Shown one piece after another: positions 23,897-36,100 of a stretch of DNA of 64,000 nt. The stretch is taken from NCBI GenBank assembly GCA_033032865.1, contig JAWHQI010000258.1:310001-374000 (forward strand). Reading direction: 5' to 3'. The position numbers and the translations under genes are program-made. The notes beneath the pieces were generated by a model, which saw only the letters and a program-made list of their open reading frames with translations, was not told where the DNA came from and ran no database searches. The stretch is from Dactylorhiza incarnata (taxonomy: Eukaryota; Streptophyta; Magnoliopsida; Asparagales; Orchidaceae). Positions within the stretch are counted from its first letter, which is position 1, and the number at the start of each line of letters is the position of its first letter.

Positions 23897-24142
23897 CTAC
23901 ACGCGCAGGTGATCAAGAACAGACTTCTCCTTCAACCGGTTGCTCTGTTGATACTCCACAAAGTCGCTATATTTGATGCCGCGAAAAGCTGCAGGATGAT
24001 TTCCCCTCTGGAGCAATGGCGGCGCCGGAACAACCACAGTATCCAGTGACGGCCCGATCACGGTTACAACCGAGATTCTGGTGTTTTGTTTGTTGACCTT
24101 TGCCCTGTGCAGCACGCTCTTATACCTTCCATTGCTGACTAT
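23897..24142 (-). CDS. Dioxygenase exon 4 (last)
   Basis: 81 codons plus stop, after acceptor GTGCAG. Begins IVSNGRYKSVLHRAK, exactly the segment expected after GDHME, and carries the distal iron His and the RxS motif. Confidence 0.9.
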   Translation of the reverse strand: MVSNGRYKSVLHRAKVNKQNTRISVVTVIGPSLDTVVVPAPPLLQRGNHPAAFRGIKYSDFVEYQQSNRLKEKSVLDHLRV

Positions 24143-27100
24143 CTGCACCACACGAACCAGCAGAAGGAGAACGTATAAGGATTTAAAACAAATTCCAAGG
24201 GCGGCGGGGCCACGAGTAGGGGGAAGGTCAGTCGAGCTGTGCGCAAGGCCAAGGCAACGCCTTTATAATATTTGACGCTGCAGGAGTAGGACACATTTTC
24301 CGCCACAGAAGGGCAGCGGCGGGCCACATTGTTTTCGCATTATTTAGGCTCAGTTTGGCGCGGTGGTGGCGGGCGTGAACACAGTGGTTATGAACGTCGT
24401 TCGTGGACGCCTGACCTCACCAAAGGAACTTCATCCACTTTTATGTTGAAAACTGTTGAGGTATATTTAAATATCGGGTTAACGGATACTTCGCGGTTGG
24501 TTATGATCCATTAGGGATCCACGTACCCGCCGGGAATTTAGGGTTTGCCTATAAATACTCTGCTAGGGGCAACGAGTAGAGTGTTCCAAACTAGACACTC
24601 ACGCGAATGCTTCAAGCATCATTTCTAACAAAAACTAGTATTCTTTTCTTGTTGGCGATCATAACCGTTGTGATGCCAAACATACAACTTTTATGATGGT
24701 GGCGTCTTTGTCCAAACTCATCAGAGTAAAAACTCTGCGCCAAACAGAGCCTTGGGCTTGAGCATAGTCAGCAGCCCCTAACTTACTAATTTTGTGAGTG
24801 CTGCACAATTACAACAGGTCTGGATTGAATGAAAAAACATGGAATATAGATAAAAGGGCAAGTCTCAAGCAATCGTATGAGAAAAGATTAGAATTATTGT
24901 TGGGTCTACATTCAGTTTAGAATTATTGCCCCGATCTGTTATCAATGATGGAGAGCTGGTATACTCTTCTAATTGGCATATTTACTGAAGCGGAAATGGA
25001 ATTAGCAGCCCTCCCCCCGTAGGCCGTAGGCCCGTAGGTTTTTGCCTTGTGGCTAAATGCGCATACGGAAGATCCTCCGTGGCTAAAGGAATTTCAATAT
25101 GAAAACTGATTTTCATAGAGTATGACTAAAGGAATATCTTATGTTTCAACGATATCTGTTTCGATTTCTGAATTGGTCGACATCCTTCTTGTGGATAAAG
25201 AACCGCACATCATCCCCACTTGGATTAACATTTGGGGGCTGCATTTTCATTGTTTTGACGAGGACTGATGCAGGACAGGCGTCACACCTGCCTGCCACCC
25301 TGGAGTCCCACCAGGGGGCCCACCTTGGCGTCGCACCAAGGCGGCTTTATCAGGCCCGCGGGCCGTACACCCCAACCCATCCCCGGCTCCACCACAGGGC
25401 CGATAGGTTGTTGAGGCCGGGGCTCGATCCCCCGACCTCCTTGATAAAGAGTCTTCAGGCAGACTCTCATCACCAACTGAGGGGACAGGCGTCACACCTG
25501 CCTGCCACCCTGGAGTCCCACCAGGGGGCCCACCTTGGCGTCGCACCAAGGCGGCTTTATCAGGCCCGCGGGCCGTACACCCCAACCCATCCCCGGCTCC
25601 ACCACAGGGCCGATAGGTTGTTGAGGCCGGGGCTCGATCCCCCGACCTCCTTGATAAAGAGTCTTCAGGCAGACTCTCATCACCAACTGATCCGCGGCTC
25701 AGTTGGTGATGAGAGTCTGCCTGAAGACTCTTTATCAAGGAGGTCGGGGGATCGAGCCCCGACCTCAACAACCTATCGGCCCTGTGGTGGAGCCGGGGAT
25801 GGGTTGGGGTGTACGGCCCGCGGGCCTGATAAAGCCGCCTTGGTGCGACGCCAAGATGGGCCCCCTGGTGGGACTCCAGGGTGGCAGGCAGGTGTGACGC
25901 CTGTCCTGCATCAAGAACATTATAAGAATTGTGCGTGGTTAAATCCCTTGGAAAGCTACAATGCCAGAGTTTGTATTGAATATGACTTGAGTACTCCACC
26001 TCCCAAAAAATTGTTGCTTGGCATTACTCATCCGAAAGGTGACATGAGAACTTATACCCTTGAATGTGCATTCGAAAAGCAATTAGTTTATTGCACAACC
26101 TACTCAAAGATTGAGTACTTACCTGAAACCTGTAAACAAAATAGTAAACAATACACTGTGGTTGCTCCTATCCCCAAAGTTCCCATCATCTATATGCCTA
26201 CCCCCTCTGGAGAAGTCTCGGTCAGTAATAGTGTGGACATTATTCCGGTTGTTGAAGAAAATGCATCTGGTGAAGGGCCTCCAGGCGAAGATTAACACAT
26301 TGACAGCAGTGAACATATCTCTTTCTGCTGATAATCAGGAGGTTATTAGGGCGGGAAAGTATGAGGGCAGATTATACCTCATGTTTCTACTGCTAATGCC
26401 CTAACGAATAATTACCAAAACCTCCCCTGGAAGATAGCATAATTACAGACTGCACCCCTCTTATTATTGAAATTACAAAAACCTCACCTCAATGTTACAA
26501 AACATAACATTTACCTCCCGTGAGGTTCACATTTCATAATATCCATGCAGAACATACCCCCCCCCCCCCCCCTGAAATTGTATTCTGAGGGGGGTATTTT
26601 TGTGCATGGATGTTATGAAATGTGAACCTCATGGGAGGAAATGTTATGTTTCGTAACATTGAGGGGAGGTTTTTGTAATTTCAATAATAAGAGGGGTGCA
26701 ATCTGTAATTTTCCAAACTTAGAGGGGAGGTCCCGGTAAATGGCCCAATGACCTAATTGAAAAGTCCATTGAGCGTCCCGAATATATGATATCTCGAAGG
26801 TTTAGCTCTGTTCCGCAATTACCTAAGAAGATCTGTGAGGAAAGAATGAATCAAAGTTTAGATATTGTTCTGATATCACATTTTAGTGAACAGGTTAGTC
26901 ATCACTGATATTGATGAGGTGTCTCTTGTTCCTACCAATATGGTGACTCTGTTATGGGCTTGGTTCGTTGCCGGATTGTCGGAGGCGGAGATACAAAGGG
27001 CAAGCCCTAGAATGGTGGAGCGGATGGGAGAGGAAGAAACCCTAGAGGGTGGGGGAAGGACAGAAGAGCTTAGAGAGAGAGAGAGGAATTTAGAGATACA

Positions 27101-30100
27101 AGAAATTCATATTTCATTTCATAATCCTCAAATACAAGAGAAGGGTCTATTTATAGAACCCCGGGTGGCATACCCATAAATACATAAAATGCAAACAATA
27201 TTAAAATACTAAAACATTACTACGAGTCTAATAACTATGACTCAATACACACGACGAGGTAAATAAAATAACTGACGGAGGACCATAACACATAACATTC
27301 CACCCGTCCTTTTTGAGCTTGTCCTCAAGCTCAAACTCCAGTAGGATGTTCGGTTTCTCTGGCTCCTTGATCTCGCGCCAAAATAGCGCCTGGTAGTTCG
27401 TCGCGGTGGTAGTGGCGGCGAGGAGTAGCGACGGCGCCTGTGAGAAGACGAGTGGCGGAAGGAATGAGGCCGGTTGGTCTGGCGGAGCTGCGGGCGGCCG
27501 GAGTAGCAGGGCCACCGAAGGAGCCACGACCGGCAAAATGAAGGGGTCCGGCGGAAACTGCGGTGTGGTGCGAGGCAGCAACGACCGTGCGGCCGAAAGG
27601 GCCGACTGAGTAGTGGTCGGCAGCAGAGGCAGCGACGTCGGAGGAAGGAGAGACGGCGAAGGCGGCGGCGGCGGCGACGACGGCGTAGGCCGCACAAGCT
27701 GTGCGGGCTTGGAGAGCGGGACCGGCAAGGCGAGGGCCGGTGGCGTAGGCGGCGATGGAATCGGCCTCGTGAGGTGGTCAGAATGGGCCGAGGAGGCGGC
27801 TGAGGAGAGCCGCGGAGCAGAATGTACCGTAGGTGACGGTGGAGCGAGAGGAACCTCGGCGAGCGGAGGAGGGACAACTGGCGTAATCGACGGTCCGAAG
27901 TGGCCCGACGTGACCCATTTGTCAATGGTGGTGTCGAGGCGAGATGCGGAAGCCTGAAGGGGCTGCAACATTTCCCACAACTTCGAACAAAGGGTGGCTT
28001 CGTCCGCGGCGCTAATTTTATGTCGCGTATTTGCATGTTCAACATAATGACTTGATTAATTTATTAATTCAATAAGAATTAATAAAAATCAATTAAGTGG
28101 AGAGGGGGGTAAACGAGGAGATGGGAGATGCGACTCTAGAAGATGAGAGGGTCAGAAAAAGAAAAGAAATTAAAGAGGGGATGGCGGTGTGGTTTGGACA
28201 ACAGGACGCAGAAGGGCGAGACTAGGCATGCAGGTAGGACACACGGCTCGATGAAATAGAGTAGCAGGGCTCGATGGATCAGGGGAGCGTGCGGCTTGCT
28301 GCTGGATAACAAGAGTCTCGGCGGACGAGTGAGACGGGTGAAGCAGGAGGAGACGTGCCCCTGCCGAATGATGCAGACGGGAGCGGAAATGTCGTCAACT
28401 GTGAGGCGTGCGGGTGCTGGTGTCGACGCAAAAGAGGGCTCTGGGAAGTTGACGAAGGGGAGAAGAAGCGTTGGAGCTGAGTCTGGAGGGAAGCAGCGTC
28501 GAGCAGGCGAGCGACTTATGGAGGTGTCGACGCGAGCGGCTGGAGCAGGAGGAAACCGACACAGTGGGCGCAGCGGCTGGCGTCGAAACAGTGGTTGGCA
28601 CGGTTGAAAATGCCTGGCCGGCGGAGGGGAGGACCAGTAGCTCGGAGCAGCGGAGTGTCGAAGCTGAGGAAGGAGAGCTCTGATACCAAGTTGTTATGGG
28701 CTTGGTTCGTTGCCGAATTGTCGGAGGCGGAGATACAAAGGGCAAGCCCTAGAATGGTGGAGGGGATGGGAGAGAGGGAGGGGATGAAGAGGCAGCAGGG
28801 AACGCCGTCGTCGATGATGAAGTTGGACTTGGGCGCAGGAAGAGCAGCGAGGGTCGACGAAAGGGAAACGCCGGGGGAATATCGCGCGGAGTCTTGGGCG
28901 CAGAATGATCGTCGGGCCTGGCGAGCAGGGAACAACGGAAGACTGGACCGTGCGGTGAACGCTGAAACTGAGAGGACAGCGAAAGGAGAAGCCGATGAAG
29001 GACGGCTCTGATACCAAGTTGTTATGAGCTTGGTTCGTTGCCAGATTGTCGGAGGCGGAGATACAAAGGGCAAGCCCTAGAATGGTGGAGGAGGGGATGG
29101 GAGAGGAAGAAACCCTAAAGGGTGGGGGAAGGAGAGAAGAGCTTAGAGAGAGAGAGAGGAATTTAGAGAGATAAAAGAAATTCATATTTCATTTCATAAT
29201 CCTCAAATACAAGAGAAGAGTCTATTTATAGAACCCCGGGTGACATACCCATAAATACATAAAATGCAAACAATATTAAAATACTAAAACATTACTACGA
29301 GTCTAATAACTATGACTCAATACACACGACGAGGTAAATAAGATAACTGACGGAGGACCATAACACATAACAGACTCTTCGTCCAGATGATGACATTGAT
29401 ATTGAAAAAGAATGGTCATCTCTATCTGTCACCATTTATTGGAGTTATGAAAAGTCACCTACAAGCAAGAAAAAAATACATAAAAAGATATTCTCCCCGC
29501 CCATCTAGTTGTAAAGTACAACATAAAAGACTTGACTACCATTGAGTTCATAATCAAATGAATTCTAAACTTTCCCAAAAGCTCATTTGGAGATTCATAT
29601 TATAAAATAAAGGGAAACTTGATTCAAGAGTTATCAAGTGCATTTGTGTGATATTCTTCAGTTGAAACTCGAAAAAGATTGTGTTAATGTGATATGGGTA
29701 GGATCTATAGCAAACAAACATTACATCGCGAGATATTGTAAATTTGTTAGCTAAAATATTGTAAAATGAAGAGCAATATGTTGTTTTCATGGTGCATAAG
29801 CTAAATATAGTGCTTCGATGCTATTTGGGAAATTATATGACTCAGGATTCTAATGAGGAATCTCTGAGATATTCCTAAGAATGCTGTTTATTTGTTTTGC
29901 GGCAACACATGTTTCACTTATATTGTCTAAAGTTCGATATAATATCATCATACGTGCTAAGCACTTGAAGAGTAACTCGCAATTTTTTTTACAAAAGATT
30001 ATTTTTCTGCTTTCTACGAATAATCAAGTTGGTTATGATTATTGTTAGAAAAACCCATATCAAAGGCCCATAGATAGGCCCATTATTGTATTTATGAGTG

Positions 30101-33100
30101 CATTTATTTCTCTCTCTCCTTTAGTCTCACATTGTGTATAGGATTTTCTCTCCTCTCTTCTCTCCTATAAATATGTATTCCCTCCTTGTATTTTACAACA
30201 TAAGAAATACATACAAGCTTCTACATGGTATCAGAGCATCGGTCCAAATTTTCCGGTCTCCCGTTTTCTGACCGCCCACCCTCCCTGTCGACCTCTGGCG
30301 ATCTCATTCTCTGAGACCGCCCCTCCTGCCGCTGCTTCCAGCATTGCTCCCAGCCTCCCACGCTTCCCTCTATTCTTGGCTTTTATAGCCTGCTTCCTTT
30401 GGCGCGTGGGACCCATCTCCTCTTCCTTCCGCTTCTCTGCTCTGCCCGCAGCAGCTCAGGCGATCTCCTTTCCTGCGGTCTGCGATCTCCAGCCGCAGCC
30501 TCCAGCCGCAGTGACCTCCAGCCGCAGTGATCTCCAGCCGCAGCGATCTCCAGCCGCCGCGAGCTCTTCTTGCGATTTCCATCCGCAGCGATCTCCTCCG
30601 CCGACCTCATCGCAGCGACCTCCTGGAATCTTCTGCTCGTAGCGATCTCCAGCGCCCTCCTGGTAGCGATCTCCGACGCCCTCCTGCTCATAGCGATCTC
30701 CAGCTACCTCCTCGCAGCAATCTCCAGCGACCTCCTGGTATTCTCGCACGGTCTGCTCGCAGCAAGCTCTCCAGCGGTCTCCTCTGCTAGCAGCACGATC
30801 TCCAGCGTGCTCTCCCGCGACCTCCAGCGACCTCCAGCACGTTCCCTCTGCGAGCTCCCTTTTCCGAGCTTCTAGCAGCGATCGTATCCCTCTACCTGGT
30901 GTGCTCACCGTGACCGTGCGGTCTAGCTATCCTTCCTGCCGGCTTGATCTCTTCCCTGCAGTCCGCCGCTTTCTCTGATAAAATGGGCTCGTCTGCGAAC
31001 TCCTCACCTTTGCCCACTGAGACCGTCCAACAGCACCCTCCTAGTGAGCTCCGTGATGAGCTGCGAATTACTACTCTCTCCCTCTCCGGGAAGAAAAACT
31101 TCATTCCTTGGGGTCACTCAATCCGCCGGGTCCTCCAGGCCAAGGGTCTTCTGGCTCATCTTACCAATGATCCCCCGGCTCCTACTCCTCCTGAGTGGCT
31201 CAAGAATGACGGTCGGGTCCAGACCTGGATCCTTAACTCTTTGGAGGGCGAACCATATGAAATGGTCATGTACCTGCCCACGGCCAAAGGGATGTGGGAC
31301 GAGCTCCACTCCTTATACTCCGGCAAGGACAGCCTTCAAAGTCTCTTCGACATTATCTCTGACCTTCAGGCTCTGGACACCAGTGGACCAAACATTACCT
31401 CTGTTGTCGCTCGGGTCAAGTCACTCTCCGAAGCATGGCTTCAACACCAGCCGCCCACCTCTGATCATGCCACTCAGCGCGCGCAAAGGGAGGCCGTCTG
31501 TATTGCTATGCTAATGGCCCGTGTTCCTCCACATCTTCTGAGTATTCGGGCACAAGTCTTGGCCTCGACTCCCACTCCCTCCTTATCGGCTGTCTGCTCC
31601 ATGCTACTCAAAGTATCACAACCTCCGGAGACTCTTGCTCCTCCCTCACCGGCTCTTCTCCAAAATGTCCCTACTCCTTCATTTCCTCCTCCTTCTAACC
31701 GAGAAGGTCGGTCGGCCTACCGTGGAAGGGGCCGTGGTGGACGAGGACGGCCGAAGTGCTCGTTCTGTGGTCGTGATGGCCATTATGAGTCCACCTGCTT
31801 TCGGAAGACTGGCAACCCTCCTCCTCCTCCACGACCGACTGCTGCAGTCGTTGACGATAGCTCCTCGGCCTCTCGTGCCGATCTTGAGGCTCTCCGCCTA
31901 CAGTTCCAGCAATTCCAAGGGATGACGACTCCACCTGCCTCGGTCGCCTCCGTCTCCAGCCCAGGTATCGTTTGTCTCTCCACTAGTCCTCGCTGGATAG
32001 TGGATTCGGGTGCCACTCATCATATCACCTCTTCAGCCGTCAACGTATTCGAGTGCTCCTCATCCGAAGTATATCACTGTGTCCAATGGAGCGACTGTCT
32101 CTGTGTCCGGCTCAGCTGACCTATCTCTCAGCCCATCCATTTCTCTCCGCTCGGCACTCCATGTTCCGGGCTCCCCGTTTAACTTACTCTCTATTAGCCG
32201 TCTCACTACTGATTTGGATTGCTCCGTCACTTTTTCACGTTCTTCTTTTCTGATACAGGATCGGCGGACGGGGACTACCATTGGTAAAGGGCAGCTGCGC
32301 AACGGGCTCTACCTTCTCGACGACTCTCCCACCATCCTCGCCTCTGTCTCTTCTACTGACTGGCATCAACGTCTTGGCCATGCTCCCCTCCCTATCCTCA
32401 AGAAGGCACTCCCCGATGTATCTTTTTCTACATTTCAATGTGAATCATGTATTTTCGGCAAACAGCCGCGTTCATCCTTTCCTGCAACTTGTACTCGGAG
32501 CTCCGCTCCTTTTGATCTTATTCATTCCGATATCTGGGGTCCCTATAAAATTTGTAGTATCTCTGGATTTCGTTACTTTATTACTTTTATTGATGATTAC
32601 TCCCGCACAACATGGCTATACTTACTTCGCGAACGCTCTGAGTTACCTCGTGTGTTTAAGGCGTTTATCCTTGAAACCCGCACTCACTTCTCCACCACCG
32701 TCAAAACGCTGCGCACCGATAATGCTCGCGAATACACTGGCAATGAGTTTTCCAGTTTATGCTCTGAATTCGGGATTATTCATCAAACCTCATGTGTTTA
32801 CACCCCTCAACAAAACGGTGCGGCCGAACGGAAGAACCGACATCTCCTTGATATGGCCCGCTCGATCATGATTCACATGAACGTTCCTAAGGTCTATTGG
32901 AACTTTACGATATCTACCGCATGCTTCATTATAAACCGCCTTCCCTCCTCCGTACTCAACAATGCCAGTCCATTCAGTCTACTCTTTCCCTCTACTCCGG
33001 CCTTCCCTCTCACACCTAGAATCTTCGGTTGTACGTGTTACGTCCACTCCATGGGACCATCTACGGACAAACTCGATCCCAGAGCGACTAAGCAAATGTT

Positions 33101-36100
33101 TGTTGGCTACTCCCATACACAGAAAGGCTACGTCTGTTATTCTCCTCTCACTCGGAAAATTTCGGTGTCCGCTGACGTAACCTTCCGAGAAGACCTGCCA
33201 TTCTTTCCAGCTCCAGCAACACCTTCTCCATCACCTTCTCTCCCACAACCCGTCATGCGGCCCATCATCCCGGTTAACACGCCTCCTCCACCACCTCTGC
33301 CACAACCACTCCCTACTCAGCCTCCCTACCGGCCGCCTATTATCCAGGTCTATTCCCGACACACTTCCCGCCCCGTTGCCCCTGCGCAGTCGTCCTCGTC
33401 CTCTGGTGCTCCAAGTCCTGCTGATCCGGTAACAGAGTCCACCGCTCATCCAATGGCGAGCTACGTATCCCTGCTTCGTCTCTCCCCTCCACTTAAAACT
33501 CTTGCTACTTCTTTGTCTACTGTGGCTATTCCTCACTCAGTGCAGGAGGCTCTCCAACACCCTGGCTGGCGCGCTGCCATGGAAGAGGAAATGGCAGCTC
33601 TCTGGGCAAACAAAACCTGGACTCTGGTACCCCGCCCTCCAGATCAGAAAACAGTTGGCTGTAAATGGGTCTTCGTTATCAAACATGCTCCCAATGGCAC
33701 TATTGATCGGCTGAAAGCTCGCTTGGTCGCTCGTGGATATACTCAACAACATGGCATTGACTATGAAGAAACCTTTTCTCCGGTGGCGAAACTGAATACC
33801 GTTCGTGTGCTCATCTCTGTTGCTGTACATCGACGGTGGCCCCTCTATCAATTGGACATCAAAAACGCGTTCCTCAATGACGATCTCCAGGAGACGGTGT
33901 ACATGGAACAACCTCCCGGGTTTGAGACCACGGGGGAGTCACTGGTCTGCCTATTGTTGCAATCTCTGTATGGTCTCAAACAATCCCCGCGTAACTGGTT
34001 CAACAAGTTCAATAAGGAACTTCGGGTACTTGGTTTCAAACAGAGCTCGGCAGATTCCTCTCTGTTCATTCGCCATCAGCCAACTGGAACAGTCATTCTG
34101 CTAGTTTATGTGGATGACATCGTCATTTCTGGAGATGACGTCAAAGGGATACAGAAGGTCAAACAACATCTCAGCACTGCCTTTCAGACAAAAGATCTAG
34201 GAAATCTCAACTACTTCCTGGGTTTAGAAGTCGCCAGACGATCTGATGGTCTCGTCCTCTCTCAGCGGAAATACTGCCTCGACCTTCTCCACGATGCAGG
34301 TTACTCTGGATGCAAGCCAGTCAACACTCCAATGGATGTAAATCACAAGATTTCTGCTCAGGCATCTGACACTGATCTTCTGCAGCAAAATCCGGAGTAT
34401 TATCACCGTCTGGTCGGAAAATTGATCTACCTCACAGTGACAAGACCAGATATATCATTTGTTGTAGGTATTGTCAGCCGATACATGCATGCCCCTCGGA
34501 GTTCTCACTTGCAGGTTGTTGAACGAATCCTCCGATATCTTAAGACAACTCCTGGTCAAGGCCTTGTGTACAAAACCTCATCTTCAACTCACAAATCTAA
34601 TCGCATATTCAGATGCTGACTATGCTGGGTCCATAGATGATCGGCGAGCAACAAGTGGTTTTTGCACTTACTTTGGAGGACACTTGATCACCTGGCGGAG
34701 CAAGAAACAAGCAGTAGTTGCACGATCTTCAGCTGAAGCAGAATACCGGGCAATGACATCAGTAGTATCAGAACTAACGTGGCTTGAAAGCCTTCTCACG
34801 GATCTTGGTATGAAGCTTCCCGCACCTGCTCTCCTTCTCTGTGACAGCCAGGCCGCAATACACATAGCCAAGAATCCCGTCTTTCACGAGAGAACAAAAC
34901 ATATTGAGGTAGACTGCCACTTCATTCGAGAGAAAGTCCAGATGAAGAAGATTGAATTGAAGCATGTTCCGGGTACTGAACAGGTTGCGGATGTCCTCAC
35001 AAAGGCAGTACTCTCTATCATCAGTGCTTATCCAAGCTTGGCGCCTACGATTTGTACGCTCCAGCTTGCGGGGGAGTGTTAGAAAAGCTCATATCAAAGG
35101 CCCATAGATAGGCCCATTATTGTATTTATGAGTGCATTTATTTCTCTCTCTCCTTTAGTCCCACATTATGTATAGGATTTTCTCTCCTCTCTTCTCTCCT
35201 ATAAATATGTATTCCCTCCTTGTATTTTACAACATAAGAAATACATACAAGCTTCTACAATTATAATATATATATATATATAAATATATATATATTATAT
35301 ATATAAAAGATAGGGGAAAATGGTTAGAATAAAAAAATATAAATGTTAGCATGATTAAATTGTCTTCATTCCAAAATAATTCCATGAGTATATGGGCGTT
35401 TTTGTAAATTTTTAGAAGCACCACACTCAAAATGAGAAATTATAGCAAACTATCTAACAGTTATATTAGAAAATCATAACGTATTAATCCGTCGAATTCA
35501 TTTTAAAATAATTTCAATTACTTTCTAATGGAGTCGGAATTGGCAAGCTCGCAATTCCAATATCTAATTGCAATTCTGTCCACACAAAGGGAGCCTCACA
35601 AAGCTTGGTACAGATTTAATTAGATTAATATTCGGATGGTGAGGATTTAAAAAGATTAAAATCAAAAAGAAATTTAGAGATGCTAAAGCACTAGCTTAAG
35701 GCTCCGTTTGGTGGGACGATTTCGCTCTGGTGATTTTGCACGAAAACGCCACCATCATAGAATATATTTTTGGCACGACAACGTTTATGACCGCCACCAA
35801 GAAAAGAAAAAAATTAGTTTTGAACATAAAAATGAATGAATTTCCTTAGGTGAGTGCCTAGTTGTTAAAAGCGCGCCTCAGGCGCGCCTAAGGCTCCAGG
35901 CTCAGAGGCTTGCGCCTTCGTGCGCCTTTTTTGCGCCTTTGGAGTATAAAAGACGCGTCTGAGAACGGTTTCTGTTGCAAACCATTTTTTCCCAATTGAA
36001 AAAAAGAAATAATGTAAGAACTCAATATTTTTTGCATGATTTAGTGTTTGTGAAACGTAATCGAGTGTTAAGACTTAGATATGATGTAAACGACCATATT

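Larger units (their letters stand above)
26950..29372 (-). mobile_element. Internally deleted gypsy-type LTR element
   Basis: LTRs at 29020-29372 (5', minus strand) and 26950-27297 (3') begin TGTTATG and end CATAACA; the target duplication GACTC is perfect (26945-26949, 29373-29377). An iMet primer site (29004-29016) follows the 5' LTR and a purine tract (AAAAAGGACGGGTGGAA, about 27298-27314) precedes the 3' LTR. The internal region keeps only a short gag-like head, a Pro/Ser-rich middle and a pol tail, with no RT or integrase. An extra LTR fragment plus a second primer site sits at 28677-28790. The LTRs differ by roughly a dozen changes. Confidence 0.88.
30043..35259 (+). mobile_element. Near-complete Ty1/copia retrotransposon
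   Basis: A 5217-bp element with two 183-bp LTRs and a perfect target duplication ATTAT (30038-30042, 35260-35264). The primer site directly abuts the 5' LTR; the purine tract GCGGGGGAG directly abuts the 3' LTR. Domain order gag, protease, integrase, RT, RNase H defines Ty1/copia. The LTRs differ at four positions (about 2%), all transitions, so the insertion is fairly recent. Two frameshifts break the polyprotein, so the copy is probably not autonomous now. It lies in sense on the plus strand, antisense to the dioxygenase gene. Confidence 0.95.

Noticed and set aside
25693..25790. tRNA gene
   Set aside because: A- and B-box-like strings are present, but the cloverleaf is not formed and the sequence is a 210-bp repeated SINE-like unit.
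25141..25912. 250- to 384-codon frames with repeated DAGQASHLPATLESHQGAHL-type blocks
   Set aside because: The repeated part is the SINE-like unit read through; the 210-bp period is a multiple of three.
27242..28045. Arg/Ser-rich 267-codon minus frame
   Set aside because: It overlaps the better gag-head/pol-tail frame in another phase and has no recognisable domain.
30376..30908. Frames on both strands in the copia leader
   Set aside because: Caused by the AGCGATCTCCAGC-type repeats.
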